Part shown: in pieces, positions 40,237-55,439 of the stretch | Numbering within the stretch: the stretch's first letter is position 1 | Layout of the letters: every line of letters begins with the position of its first letter | Source: Lamellibrachia satsuma | Lineage: Eukaryota > Annelida > Polychaeta > Sabellida > Siboglinidae | Direction of reading: 5' to 3' | DNA: 64,000 bases | NCBI GenBank assembly: GCA_033239005.1 | Contig: BSQZ01000074.1 | Coordinates: forward strand, 732,501-796,500 | Notes under the pieces: generated by a model | Told to the model about the DNA's origin: nothing | Database searches by the model: none | What the model saw: only the letters and a program-made list of their open reading frames with translations | Position numbers and translations under genes: made by a program

Positions 40237-40600
40237 CTATTTATTATGCTCCTTGTTTTCAGCAATCGCGTCCAGCTGCATGCATGCTGTGCGGAGTTGT
40301 ACGGCATCTCTTTGAATCCCCCTGCGCACGTAGGTTAAATAATGTATGCTACCAATTCCACAATCAACCGTTCTTACCACTTCTTCTGAAAAGACGGCCG
40401 CCCCTTTTCCGTTTAGATGGATCCTGTCTCTCATAGACATGTCCTCTTTCCCAACAAAGCATCACCTCTAATCGATTAATCCAAACCTCTCCTCCACATA
40501 TAGAGCTAGTGCCTTGATTGCCATCCTCCTGCAATTCCAATGTACCTGAACCCGACCTCCCATTACTGGTAAGATCCCTGACATAAGTATCTGTCTAACC
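40237..40600 (-). mobile_element. esterase-like (SGNH) domain fragment of a CR1 LINE
   Basis: Minus-strand frames contain ILMSGILPVMGGRVQVHWNC and RDRIHLNGKGAAVFSEEVVR. The DxIHLNxKG box carries the catalytic Asp/His pair of SGNH hydrolases, a domain known from CR1 first ORFs. One stop lies between the two parts. It is located just upstream, in element sense, of the LINE fragment at 39.3-40.1 kb. Confidence 0.6.
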
Positions 40601-41686
40601 CGTGTCTGCTTTAGCATCCATCTGTTTTAGTGGTTTTACGTATAGAGCGTTTTGAAAAGTGCCTGTGGACATAACGTCATACACCATTGGAAGGATTTAT
40701 GTAATAGCCTACAGTATTTGAATGAGATGTTACTCGGCCTGTTATAAGTCGTGTCTTGCAAACATTGGACATATGGCTGCACATAAGTAATATCTACTTG
40801 ATTACCTTTATTATTTAATCGTAATTATCTAGTCCTCTTTACATAGTCTCATTGCCAAGTTTGAAGGCGATTCCTGGCTACTTATTCACATATGAAGATT
40901 ACTATTATGTTTCTTTTTTATTTTGCCAACACATTTTAGCGTAGAATTTCATGTCTGTGCTAAGATTGGATGAACTACCTCCTTCGATATAAACCGTGGT
41001 AATAGATTCGAGTTGTATTACCGGCTGTCGTTATAAAATTACTAACCCCCACGTACTCTCTCTCTAAACGTTAGATTTTCGCGTAAGCCCCCATCGCACA
41101 CACTCGCAAACACCCTTTCTTTGAAAGATAGCGTTTGTTTACTACGCAACCTTACTGAAGTAGGTTGTGCTGTAGAGCCACTCATAAAAAGGTACGAACG
41201 ATGCAGCCATCCATATCGAGAGACGCATTGGCAACTTGAACCAGTCAAGCGCGACGTGACGACAAAGACAGTTACAACTAATTTAAGCTGGCACGTATAA
41301 ATAGAACCGACGCGGTGTTATCGAATACGGCATCGCTCCCCGTCGGGATAGTTTTGTGCAGGGGCAACTTATCATCGGCGAGTCAAAACCTACCGATGTG
41401 AAACGAACTCAATTAAATGTATTTGTCAACGTGCGTGTTTGATCACCCTTACCTGCCTGCGTGCATGCGTGCGCGTTCGCTGTCTTGAGAGTATGTGCTG
41501 TGTGTTTGTGTGAATGCATGCGGGTATTTCGTATTTGAATGCATATTGGTATATGTTCAATCAGAAGACTGTTCATCAACCCGTATGTACACTTTTATAT
41601 TTTTGCAATATACATTTTTAAGCATCATTTGCGATGCCTCACCTATGAATCCCTATACGATATGTAACTACGTGTCCTTATATTGG

Positions 41687-41962
41687 TAACTAGCCGAGTT
41701 ATCCGGTGGTGAAAGGCAGCCGCTGCAAGAGTCTATGACTCTTTGCACTAACAAGTCAGGCTTTGGTAGGGCAATGCCAATGGCAATAATGGATACAACT
41801 TCATGGCCCCAAACCATATATCACTGCCGGTTTCACGAAGTGTTCGTTCCGATGAAAGAATTGTTTCTGACGTTTGGCGTATTTCACATAACTGAACCAG
41901 ATAACTAGCCGAGTTATCCGGGGGTGAAAGGCAGCCACTGCAAGAGTGTATGACTCTTTGAA
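41687..41962. repeat. short element flanked by direct copies of a 60-bp hairpin-bearing sequence
   Basis: TAACTAGCCGAGTTATCCGG is followed by AAGAGTC-TAT-GACTCTT (a palindrome) at 41690-41742, and the same again (one base changed) at 41903-41955. Part of the sequence between them (GGGCAATGCCAATGG) reappears inverted at 56165-56180. Confidence 0.6.
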
Positions 41963-42084
41963 CAAATGCACGTAACTACGAACTACTATTGTTCCAAGTT
42001 ACACAATCTACGTGAGTTCAAAAAAGCATATAAACATACATACAGGCAGGCAGACAGACATACAGACAGACAGACATACAGACT

Positions 42085-42085
<1 letters not shown>

Positions 42086-42131
<46 letters not shown>

Positions 42132-42155
42132 AGGCAGGCAGGCAGGCAGGCAGGA

Positions 42156-42194
<39 letters not shown>

Positions 42195-42196
42195 CA
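42086..42196. repeat. CAGG tetranucleotide array
   Basis: About 27 copies of CAGG with a few GAAGG interruptions, flanked by CAGACAGACA units. Confidence 0.95.
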
Positions 42197-42298
42197 TATA
42201 GACAAACAGACAAACATTTACAGGCACAAAGTGTTTTATAATATATGCATGTGGCAAGTGAAATGTTATCTAAATGGGGTCTAAACAAAGTATTGTTC

Positions 42299-42497
<199 letters not shown>

Positions 42498-42599
42498 GAC
42501 ATGTTTATGTGCAAAAAAATAGTTTAAGTAGATATATAATCTGTAAGTACAAATTAAAAATAACATGTAACATCTTGTAGCTTTAATATGTATTCTACT

Positions 42600-44360
42600 T
42601 TCAACAATTTATTTTGTTTGAATCGGTTCTGAACCGTATCCGCTTAAGGTTATAAGTAATTGGCTTTGCTTTCTTTTGAATTGTCTTTAATATGTTACTC
42701 CCAGGCCTGTCTTTTTCAATCTGGTGCCCTAGTGCAAACAATTAATGTAGACATGTACTTTTTACACCAGTGTTGTTATGGTACCCCTAGCACAACTTGC
42801 ACAATTTTCTTGGGTTCGTTTCTATCAATTTCATATTTGATTGTTCCATATTTAACATGTTTAATCATTAGTGATATTCATGAAGCCGTGTATTATAAAA
42901 TGGTGCTTGTTTTCAGATATACAACTAGCATGGCGGCGATAAAACAAATAAAACCAAACGTAATCGAGTGCAATTCCAGAATTGTTCACAATGCACCAGA
43001 CATTATTGAAACTGCTATATCATGTTTGCCCATTTGAGGATAGTAGCTAGTTCATTGTTGTGATTGTTAGCACACCGTGATTTACATATTATCTTCTTCG
43101 TGACAAGAGCAGCATATGATACATCGTGAATCTGTAAAATGTATGTTCTGGAAGAGGTGGCGTATTGCAGGCTACATGACTGGAGGTGTTCGCGATATTA
43201 CATATTATCAAAGCAATAGTAGTTCATCAGCTCATACGAGTAGTCAATAATTGATTATTTGTATTCACTGTTTGTGATAAGTCATGCTTTTTAGAATAGG
43301 ACGAAATTCTGGAGGAATGTAGCATTGCTTTTAAAGGGAAGTCGTTTCGACACTGTACAAACGAAACAAGCGTTATGAGGTGGATAAATGTAGGCGAGGC
43401 AGGAGAAATATGCGATTGGACTTGAGTCTGAATATTTTGGATTAGGAGTATGTATCAAACAAGGAAGTGCATTGAACCTATTTTGTTAATTTGGTGATGA
43501 TCCTCTTGATCACTAGTAATGTATCATAACAGGAAGTAATAGGAAAGATAGTGTATGCGGCAGTGGTAGCAGATAGCATGGAGGAACTTCAGAATAATAT
43601 ATATATATTTATTTAAATGGAATAATATTTTGAGAGAGCATAGTCTCCAAACGAACCTAGTGAAGACCGAGGTGACAGTTGACCTGGAACTAAGTAAGGA
43701 AAGAATGTTGGTCGCATATGTAGTACATGTGTGGCAGCACATCTTCCCCTCCAAGGGTGGAATATACACAAGGATGTCTCTCAACGCGGTAATATATCCT
43801 AGCGCATCTCCCCACCCTGGATAGCTTCCAGTCATGTAAAACATGGACGTTACTTTCGATAAAGTAACTTTGAAATATGTTGCTAATTGTGGCAAACAGT
43901 AATATTGTTGATGCGAATTGTTATTGCAGTATGTCTGTCTTGAATATCAAGTGGCTAGAATGACTTAACAAACTCATGGATTCCTACGGGCGGGGTTAAC
44001 AGGGGTAGGTAGGAACAAATACATTGAGGGGAAATATCCAAGGGAAGATATACTTTCACACCGGTTTGTGTATATGGGCTTGGAGCAAATTGCTACCAGG
44101 GATAGATGAAGAAAATACCAACTGGGTTCGGACAACAATTATGTAGGTTGAACGAATGACGAAAGGACAGAACATAAGATTTCATGAATGAAGAACCACC
44201 TGAGCAGATACAGAGTTGGAAGTAACCCAGGCATATTCAGACAATTAGCGAGGAGAGGAGCGTAGACAAAAGAAGAAGGTGGAAGAAGTAGAGGTAGAAT
44301 AATAAGAGACCTACATGAAGGTGGAATGATGAATGAATGAATTGCATATAGACATTCCTC
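42600..44360. other. intergenic stretch
   Basis: No recognisable gene. Short open frames (for example 42660-43037) have no recognised domain, start context or splice support. Confidence 0.45.
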
Positions 44361-44389
44361 GGTCTAAAATAACATGGTTGTAAATGTAT

Positions 44390-46640
<2,251 letters not shown>

Positions 46641-46649
46641 AGTATTAAT

Positions 46650-47465
46650 GGTCAGAAAAATGGTAAATGTTATTAAATTTTGGGAAGTGTAAATGCATAC
46701 ACATAGGACATGGAAACGTGGACGAAGAATATAAAATGGGGGATGGTGTCCCAGGTAGAACCACACAAGAAAAGGACTTAGGAGTAACATTTAATGTTGA
46801 CATGAAAGTTTCAGAGCAATGTGGGATTGCTGCTTCGAAAGGAAATCAAATGTTAGGGCTAATTAGGAGAACTATCACGTATAAGGAGAAACAGCTAATT
46901 GCACCCCTGTACAAAGCAATAGTTCGACCACACTTGGAATATTGTATACAAGCATGGAGGCCGTATCGTAAGAAGGACATAGACAAGCTAGAAAGAATAC
47001 AACGAAGAGCAACTAAAACGAGTCCAGAATTAAGAGACCTTAGTTATGAAAGCCGCTTATTACAATGTGGTTTGACAACACTAGAGACCAGGAGACCAAA
47101 TAGAAGTGTTTAAAATAGTGAACGGTTATGAGGATGTTGATGGGAATATATTCTTCAAACTTAAAGAAGGCAGCAGAACCAGAGGACACAATGCAGCATT
47201 AGTTAAGGAACAGTGTAGGTTGGACATGAGAAAGCACTCTTTCTCACAGAGGGTGATAAATGAATGGAACAAACTGCCAAATGGTTGTGTTAATGCTAGT
47301 AGTGTGAATATGTTTAAACATAGAATTTACAGATATCTGATAAGGGCGGGCTACACATAGATGAGAAAATTGTTGGACTCTCGATAAGCCAATGGCTTCC
47401 TTGTCCACTTGCCATCTGGAACTTGTTGTTTGAGATGGCAATCTTGTTAAATCTTGTTAAATTAA
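46650..47465 (+). mobile_element. CR1-like LINE 3' fragment
   Basis: Frames 46667-47113 and 47106-47360 encode the RT C-terminal region: LLNFGKCKCIHIGHGN, EKDLGVTFNVDMKVSEQCG, RPHLEYCIQAWRPYRKKDID, then YRYLIRAGYT and stop. One frameshift near 47105. The 3' UTR ends in CTTGTTAAAT repeats and matches the LINE at 35.0-35.1 kb. It interrupts a copy of the composite repeat. Confidence 0.85.
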
Positions 47466-47814
47466 TTGCGCGCGTGTTCGTGTATGTGAGAGCATGCGTG
47501 TACATGTGTGTATGTGAATGATATAGATAGCACATGCGTGTATGCGCGCCCACTATCCTGTGAGAATGCGCTGTGAGTTTATGTGTACGTGTATTCGTGT
47601 ACTCGTGCATATTCTTATGTACACTTATTTATTTAATCGTTTTTTTTAAGTTGTACGTTTGTTTTTATGTGTTTTTGTAAAACATAAATGTTAACATAAT
47701 TTGCGAAGCCTCATAAACTATGAATCCTCACCTGTTAAATACCTACGTCAGGTTTTATTTATAACATGTTGCAAGTTATTACTGAACATTCTTCAGGACA
47801 GTTCATTTTCAAAT

Positions 47815-47918
47815 CAGATAACTTTCATTTTACATATCCATGGTGTGTTTAGTTTACCTGGTAGAGGCTTTCATCAACGTGTCACGTTGATTTCATCAGT
47901 ACCGATGACGCTTGATGA
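47815..47918 (+). repeat. Penelope-like element left inverted arm
   Basis: About 104 bp, nearly identical to the reverse complement of 49537-49639. Confidence 0.93.
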
Positions 47919-49536
47919 AGATGAAATGTTAAATGACGAAATGTTAAATGAGAAACTAAAGAAGGATCCGACCAAAAAATATAAGGCAGAACTCATCAGA
48001 ATGGTAAATTCCTTGGAGAAGGAGGGGAAGATCACCAAAGATCAGTATTAGTACTTGTATCCCACGCTAGAAAAAGTACCACGGATGTATGGATCACCAA
48101 AAATCCATAAGGAGACCAATTGTTGACTACACACAGACAATAGCATACAGAGTATACAGGGAATTGGCTAACATACTACAACCATTTGTTGGAAAAACAG
48201 AAAACCACACAGAAAGCTCACAAGAACTGGTGAAGGAGATGACAAAGCTGAGAGTAGAAGAAGGAGAATAATTTGCGTCATATGATGTTGTGTCGCTGTT
48301 CACGAAGACCCCGATCAAAGAAGCGTGCGAAATCATCATAAAAGGACTAGAGAATGACAAGACACTAAAGAAGAGAACAAACCTAAATGTAGACGACATC
48401 ATGGAGTTGTTGAAATTTGTCCTGGAGACGACATACTTCAGATTTGAAGGAGAAATTTACCAGCAGAAATTTGGAGTAGCCATGGGCAGTCCGGTATCCC
48501 CCATTGTTGTCAAGCTGTACATGGAGGACCTGGACCAGAAAATAATAGCAACAGCACCGGTAGATTGCCAACCGAGAAACTGGAAACGATATGTGGACGA
48601 TGTAATTTGCCTGGTACACACGGGAAAGGCAAAGAAATTACAACAACACATGAACACTGTAGACCCCACAGGGAGCATCATTTTCACGTGGGAAGATGAA
48701 GAGAACAACAGCATGCCCTTCCTGGATGCGAAGTTCATCAGAAAGGAAGATGGCAGTGTGAAGTCTACAGTGTACAGGAAGAAGATGCACACCGACCAAT
48801 ACTTGAACTTTGCGTCCCACCACCCCAAACATCAGAAGTTAGGAGTGATCAGAACCCTTATGAACAGGTGTGAGACGATAACTTCAGAGGAGGGGGACAA
48901 GAAGGAAGACGTGGAACACTTGAGAGAAGCTCTAAGAGTATGTGGCTATCCGTCCTGGGCCCTGAACAAGGTGACAAATAGCAGTAAGAAGAAAAAGAAC
49001 AAGAAAAAAAAACAAATGACGTAAATTATAGGAGCCAAGTAGTTATCCCATACGTAGAGGGGGTCTCAGAGAGAGTACACCGAATACTGAAGAAATATGG
49101 AGTAGCAACAGCTATGCGTCCCCACACCACCCTCAGGCGCTTGTTGGTACATCCCAAGGACAAAGTAGAGCTAGAAGAACAGGGTGAACTGGTGTACCAA
49201 ATACCATGCAAGAACTGTGGTGCTGAGTACATTGGGGAGACAGGAAGACTACTAAAAACACGACTGGAGGAACATAGAAAGGATGTAAATAACACGAAAA
49301 AGAGAGATACACAAGGAGCGGGAAAAAAGATTGATGTCTACCATCAATAAATCCGCCCTTACAGACCATGCGACAACTGAAAACCACATAACAGACTGGG
49401 AGGGAGTGAACATTGTAGACAAGGAACCCAAACGAAGAATCCGTCACATCAAGGAAGCCATCTGGATCAGAAAAACTAGAACACCCATCAACAGAGACGA
49501 GAGCAATTATGAACTGCCTCACGTGAACGATGACGT

Positions 49537-49639
49537 CATCAAGCGTCATCGGTACTGATGAAATCAACGTGACACGTTGATGAAAGCCTCTACCAGGTAA
49601 ACTAAACACACCTTGGATATGTAAAATGGAAGTTATCTG
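49537..49639 (-). repeat. Penelope-like element right inverted arm with hammerhead-like core
   Basis: It contains CTGATGA, a perfect 9-bp hairpin (ATCAACGTG/CACGTTGAT) and then GAAA, the order of hammerhead ribozyme core elements. Pairing of the flanking stems is imperfect. Confidence 0.85.
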
Positions 49640-49654
49640 ATATGTTGCAAGTTA

Positions 49655-51500
49655 GACTTAAGATTTTTGTTTTGAAATTCAATTAGTGTTTAGCAACAGG
49701 ATGTTTGCATCTCGTGTGTTATAATTGTATATATTGGCATTAGATATGTTCTGTCAAATTAGTACGTAGACATATAGGTTTCAATGGATATATTTAAAAT
49801 AACATTTTACCTCTTGTAACTTTAATGTCTTCTATTTTCAACATACTGGTTTTGTTTTAAATCGGTTCCGTGTGCGAATTGAATCTGCAGTTTATCTTCC
49901 ACCTGGCTATCTCCCTGCTAGGGTGAACTATTCCATATGGTATCTCCTCTAGGGCAGATATCCTAGTGCATTCCTTGGGGGTAGATATTATCCTGTATCA
50001 TTCTATGGGCGTATATATATGCTAGCGTATCTGCCCCAAAATGGAACCTTTTAGGCCTGGCATTTGTTGAATTAATTTGTACACGTAAATTTATTTATAT
50101 AACCGCCACAATCGTGTCCACCGTTAGAAGTTAAAAGGTTATGTGCAGTCAGATTCCAGTGTGTCCACACATTGTCGTTTTGTTCTTGTTTTTCTGAGAG
50201 AAATGTTGAATCTTCCATATCTAAATGTACACAATCAACATATTTCCGTCGATTATCTAAATACAAGATCTATCAACTGTGTTCTAACTAAAATATCCAA
50301 CAACACGCACATTGCTAATTGTGCAACGATGTGTGTTTGTGCTAAATTACTTTCTTTATCACAACATTACTTATAAATCTACCAGTAAAGTGAAAATAAG
50401 AAGTTTGACATTTTCGTCAATTGTGCCTTCTTGGTCACTGAATGCGCCCTTTTGAAAATACCTACAAAGTTTAAAATCACTAAGACACTCTGTCACAAAC
50501 ATCTTTCCAAATAGAAAAAAGCGCGTGTCACTTCTATCTATACCGGTAATGATTCAATCAATTGATGCTGGCTAGAATCGGTTGCCGTTTCCTTTTACTT
50601 TAATAATTCGCAATGTAAGCATTTCATCAATGCGCATATATGTTAAACACATACTATGGCTGAAGCTTAAATAAAAAACAACAACGTTGCGCCAAAACCT
50701 GTCCTGTAATATATAATCATGTCAGTATTTAATGAGCCATGGCAAGCCTGCAGTGTCGAGACTAGGGATTATAGCTTACGACATAATACCATAAAAACAA
50801 CTATTTCAAAATAATAATAGTTACCAAGACGTTCTGGTCCTGCGTCTAGCATGCAAGCAAAAATGCAGGGAAAATATAATGCCTTACCTAATTTACAGTC
50901 GAGTTATTCAAAAACCACATATCTTCGCTGCTTGGAAAGTTTCTGTCTATGTCACAAATCACTGCGTGGGTCTGTCGACTTCACCGCACAGTGTGTATGG
51001 CGTGACAACAGCGCACCGATACGTTTCGCTTGATAACACACCGTGCGATTATATACCAGAGTAGCGATGCACGAGTTCGGACGTAACCTTCAAAGTAGTT
51101 CCTTTATTCCCTCACGGTAACTTTATTAATTGCATAACGCTTATAACTCCCCATTTAAGTGACACATATTGTCAAATTGCTGAAAGAATCTAACCTGTTC
51201 AACATCCAGTATAAGTACATATTCAATGTTCACGAAGGGACAGTGGTTTGTGTGCACAGAGGCTTTATTTGTTTTAAAATATGCAGCATGCCATTTTAAG
51301 TATCAGACATTCCAACAATACTACCTCCATCTAATGAGCATTACCACATTGACGAATATGTTAGTTTACCAAGTCGGTGCATATTTGCTTCCAAACAGGA
51401 TTATGCATGGAGCAGGGTGGGGGAATAATGCCCGGGTGCCTAACATCGATACCTTCTCCATCTAGCCATATGGCTCGAAAATAAGAATTTCGAGATAGGT
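49655..51500. repeat. large composite dispersed repeat, long copy
   Basis: It matches 58640-60220 in order, for example TTTTTGTTTTGAAATTCAAT, GAGAGAAATGTTGAATCTTC, CACCGCACAGTGTGTATGGC and GGAATAATGCCC. The part before the Penelope-like element (47465-47765) corresponds to 58300-58620. No coding capacity found. Confidence 0.75.
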
Positions 51501-51935
51501 GTGTCAGGTTTCAAAGAATTGTGATAATATGCTTGAATTGTTGCCCGTCGGCAATCAAAGTAGACCGTCTGGGCTTAGTTTTAAAAACTTATAGATAACA
51601 TTCATATACAGTGAGTCACTGTGAAGATTATGTAATGATGTGCTGCGCTTGGCTTGGCGTGGACTGTTTGAATGATACATCCTCGATCGATAAGACCACT
51701 ACAGACGTGGTGCTGTTGTACCAACTCCGGGGTACTAATTACTTCCTTTTGTAACCAGGCGCAAAGGTCTAGGCGTCTTTCGCTTCATGAAATGATGTGC
51801 CGTTTTCTTGGTCTAACTTATATAACGTGACCTCGGGCTATATATACGAGTCAGGCCATATGTGAATGCAAAGCTTGTCTTACCGTGTCACATTGCATTT
51901 GCTTTGACGGGGACTCTTGCGTAGTTGACGCTAGG
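51500..51935. other. intergenic stretch
   Basis: No recognisable gene or repeat. Confidence 0.4.
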
Positions 51936-51939
51936 TACC

Positions 51940-52435
51940 GTGCATCTAGCTGTCCTTGTCCGGTGGTCCCCCATCCAGTTCCCTCTGTCCGGTTGTCCCC
52001 ATCCGGCAAACCCGCGTCTACCTGTCCCCCATCCAGCTACCCCCGTCCGGTTGTCCCCATCCGGCAAACCCGCGTCTACATATCCCCTATCCTGTATGCC
52101 CGTCCTGTTGTCACAGTTCAGCAGTCCCGCTTCTATCTGTCCCCTATATGGCTATCCCGTCCGGTTGTCCCCGCTCCGCAATATCATGTCTACCTGTCCC
52201 CTATCTCGCTATCCCCGTCCGACAGCCCCACTGTCCCCCATCTGGCTAAACCCGCCTGCTGGTACCCGTCCGGCAGTCCTGCGACTAAAATTAATGTCGC
52301 CTATCCGGTTACCCCCGTCCGGTTGTCCCATGTCACCTATCTGGCTATCCCCGTCCGGCAGTCCCGCGTCTAGCTGTCCAAGTTCGGCTGTCCCCCGTCC
52401 GGATGTCCCTTGTCCAGCTGTCCACTCCCCGACTT
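51940..52435. repeat. GC-rich minisatellite
   Basis: Imperfect units built from TGTCCCC, ATCCGGC and CCCGTCCGG blocks, repeated about every 20-55 bp. Pro-rich frames in all three plus-strand readings are repeat-derived. Confidence 0.85.
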
Positions 52436-52794
52436 TCTCTCAATGATGATATTATTATAACTAAGTCATTTTATTGTGTTGTTTTCATTCTATGTTGTGT
52501 TCTTCAACATAACGTTTCTGGCGGTAATATTGTATGTTTATCTAATGGGGGCAAAAAGGAATATATATCTACAGTGTTAATGGAAGAAGCAGCAACGTGT
52601 TTAGCTTGCTTGTTTTTTTTGACGCCTATGCTACGCCTGAATTTCACAATGGCTCAGCATGTAGTTTATGATACTAATTAATATTTTATACAGCATATTT
52701 CACAAACTTGTCTTTGCTGTTTTTATCACATTCGTGACCTTCGTCATATTTGCCGGTATATGTCTTTTGTCGGAACTTGAGCTTTTACAGTTTC

Positions 52795-52905
52795 TGCACC
52801 GACTCTGTGGAACCCACTCCCTGTTAGTGTTAAGCCTGTAGGAAATATAACAACATTTCGTTATCAGCTAAAACCCACCTGTTTAAACTTGCTGATCCTC
52901 CATAG
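52795..52905 (+). mobile_element. small LINE RT 3' fragment
   Basis: One frame reads APTLWNPLPVSVKPVGNITT and FRYQLKTHLF, the conserved C-terminal motif of Jockey/CR1-like LINEs. Confidence 0.55.
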
Positions 52906-53369
52906 ATCCCAACGTATCAATCCAACAGTTTACAATTGGAACTGCTTATCGATTAGGAACTGCTTAACTCCTTTTGTATTGGTGTGTTGCCGTGCTTGGG
53001 TCTCCCGGGGACTCCATAGCGCAATGTATGTATTTTATATTGTATTATATTGTATTGTATTATCCCATGGGTACATCACGTAGGTAGTGTGAGTGCTGGG
53101 AGAGGGAAAGCACTAATGAAAAATAATAAGAATATTTATAATACAAATTGAATTTACAAATAATCTTTAAAACAGAGTGATGTGGCTAAAACGCAGTCCA
53201 CGAAGATTCCAGTTACCAACCATGATACTAATTATATTCCTTAGTATATGTAACTTACAGTATACTAATAGGGGGTTACATGTTTAATTGTCACCACCCA
53301 TCTGTTCGCCAAGGCATTGTTTAGAACAGCACCATGTGGCGCATGGCTCAGTCGGCGTCTATGAAATGG

Positions 53370-53860
53370 GCAGTATTGGGACATAGCCGCACAGGTTACA
53401 TTTTGCTAAATACTATTTTTCATATTGGAGTTGTAGTGTGGTAACTGGCAGTTGGCATCTACTACGCATAGGACCTACTAGTTATCGACGCCAAAGCTGA
53501 CCTCCTTGGCATACAAAGTGCATTAGCTAGAATGCATTATATATTTAGGTGTGCAGACTTGCCCCACCTTCCCCTATTCACGTTTCGCTGAGGGAAAACA
53601 CTTTACTGATATGACCCAGGGTATACCGTGATACCTTATTATGTATGCAGCATTGGAAATCAAAGTAACAAAATACATTTAGATTTTTTTTGATAGCATT
53701 CGAATGTCATCAAAATCATTTAAACATAGACTATATTTTTAAAGTTATGTGGAATATTCTAATATATCAATTTACAAATATTTGCTCATTGGCTCAAATT
53801 ATGTACTGTGATATGTATATGTCAATGGGAGTCTTATATAATAATCAACAATAACAATAC
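53370..53860. repeat. dispersed repeat matching 45720-46220
   Basis: Shared blocks include GGAGTTGTAGTGTGGTAACTGG and TTTCGCTGAGGGAAAACAC. Estimated by eye at roughly three-quarters identity. Confidence 0.7.
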
Positions 53861-53864
53861 ACAC

Positions 53865-53868
53865 ACAT

Positions 53869-53899
<31 letters not shown>

Positions 53900-54206
53900 T
53901 GCACACGCACACATACAGTAAACCAATGTAATATTGTAGAGTGCATGTAAATTTATTTTGTAATTAGCACAATGCGTTATATTTGAATACGCATCATTAA
54001 AATAATGATTGTATTTTGTTTATGCATATTCTGCATTAACATAAACTAATGTTTGCACTCTGTATATGTGTAGTGTTTAAATTAATATTGCTATTAGTAT
54101 TAGTACTACCATTGTTATAATAATAATAATTATTATTATTATTATTATTAATATACTATTACTATTACTGTTACTGTTGATGTTGTTGTTATTATAATAA
54201 TTCTTT

Positions 54207-54242
<36 letters not shown>

Positions 54243-55170
54243 GGGCCTTGGCCACGCCTCCTCACGCGAGACCTTTGTAACATTGCGACCTGACATGCCG
54301 TAGCAAACCGACGAACGTCACGATTTGATTTCACACTGCCCCATTGTGCAGACGACGCTGCAGCGTTTCCAACGTGAAAGAAACTGTGCATACTACACCT
54401 GTACTGTGCATACTACACCTGTATTACAGGTGGCTAATGCGTTTGCACAGGACGGATAAAAAGCTCGTGTATTCATATTGATCACCAACAATGCGTGGCC
54501 CGGCTTCGGGCAATATGACCGAGTTACTAAAGCGACGTCAGCGGGCTGTCAATTGAAGAATATTTCTTTGTCGCTCTTGTTTGTACTGGTTTCGACTGTT
54601 GCACAAATCAACTTCTAATTTTATTTCGTATGATTGAATATATTATTTAATATGTAAAATAAGTCCGCCTCCCTTCTTCACATCCTGTTTTTCACAAACA
54701 TTACACAACCTGTCAGTCCCAATTCAGCATATGATATAGTTGTGTTGGCCCAAGATTCAGTTACACATATTATGTAAGGGAGAATATATTTTTTCATGGA
54801 TGGTTTCAGCCATACATCCCATGCTCCAAACGTATCTCAATAATTAATGTAAAATTTTACCTTATATCTTATGTGTCTAGATTACATTGCGTGTAAAACT
54901 TAAACATGTTTTCTTTAAATTAATGTAAACAAATTGATAAGGAGCGTATTCACCAATGGAGGCCAGTATGTCAGTGTTGCGGAACTAACGATACGATACA
55001 ATATTTTCTACCATACTGTTGATTCGCTTTTCCTATATACTATGCCCTTTGTAATTAGTTAAGCACACGCATTTAATTTCACCTTCAGAAATTGTTTTTA
55101 GGATTGCATTTGCCCATTTATTTATGATACAACATCAACCGTTCTGACCAGTTACTATGCAAAGACTGCC
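53865..55170. other. microsatellites and intergenic DNA
   Basis: CACG array (53865-53900), ATT arrays (54118-54150, 54210-54240), and a dispersed repeat copy (54290-54600) related to 38160-38440. No gene. Confidence 0.6.
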
Positions 55171-55179
55171 GTCACATTT

Positions 55180-55437
55180 TCATTTAAATAGAGCCCATTC
55201 CACATAGACATAGTCTTCTTTCCTAACAAAGCAACCGCACATATCTATGAATCCAACTCTCTCGTCCATGCATATCTGCTGAACAAGTGCGTCCATCGCC
55301 ATCATCCTGCAATTCTGACATACGTGACTACTGATTAATATTATATTGGTTGCTGTTTTGCAATTTTCAATAAATAGCTTTTGTCGCAACAATAAGGGAC
55401 AATAAATTGTTTGATTAGAATGTCGTTCTTGCATCAT
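55180..55437 (-). mobile_element. CR1 esterase-domain fragment, second copy
   Basis: The frame has ILISSHVCQNCRMMAMDALV and RVGFIDMCGCFVRKEDYVYV, parallel to the 40237-40600 fragment (IAENKEHNK side missing). Decayed. Confidence 0.45.
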
Positions 55438-55439
55438 CT

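Larger units (their letters stand above)
47779..49641 (+). mobile_element. Penelope-like retroelement, broken, with inverted arms and target duplication
   Basis: The RT core (48290-49024) shows ASYDVVSLFTKTPI, GVAMGSPVSPIV and RYVDDVICLV. The GIY-YIG endonuclease part (about 49100-49350) shows LVYQIPCKNCGAEYIGETGR, with the Cys pair of the zinc finger. N-terminal sequence runs from about 47868. Stops near 48050 and 48270 and a frameshift near 48130 break it, and another break separates RT from endonuclease. Arms 47815-47918 and 49537-49639 are inverted copies with very few mismatches. ATGTTGCAAGTTA flanks it on both sides (47766-47778, 49642-49654). Confidence 0.92.

Noticed and set aside
51885..52446. 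Pro-rich plus-strand frames of 97-173 codons
   Set aside because: All three frames are open over a minisatellite, so openness is not evidence of coding.
54077..54391. Asn- and Ile-rich minus-strand frame
   Set aside because: It reads an ATT array and a dispersed repeat.
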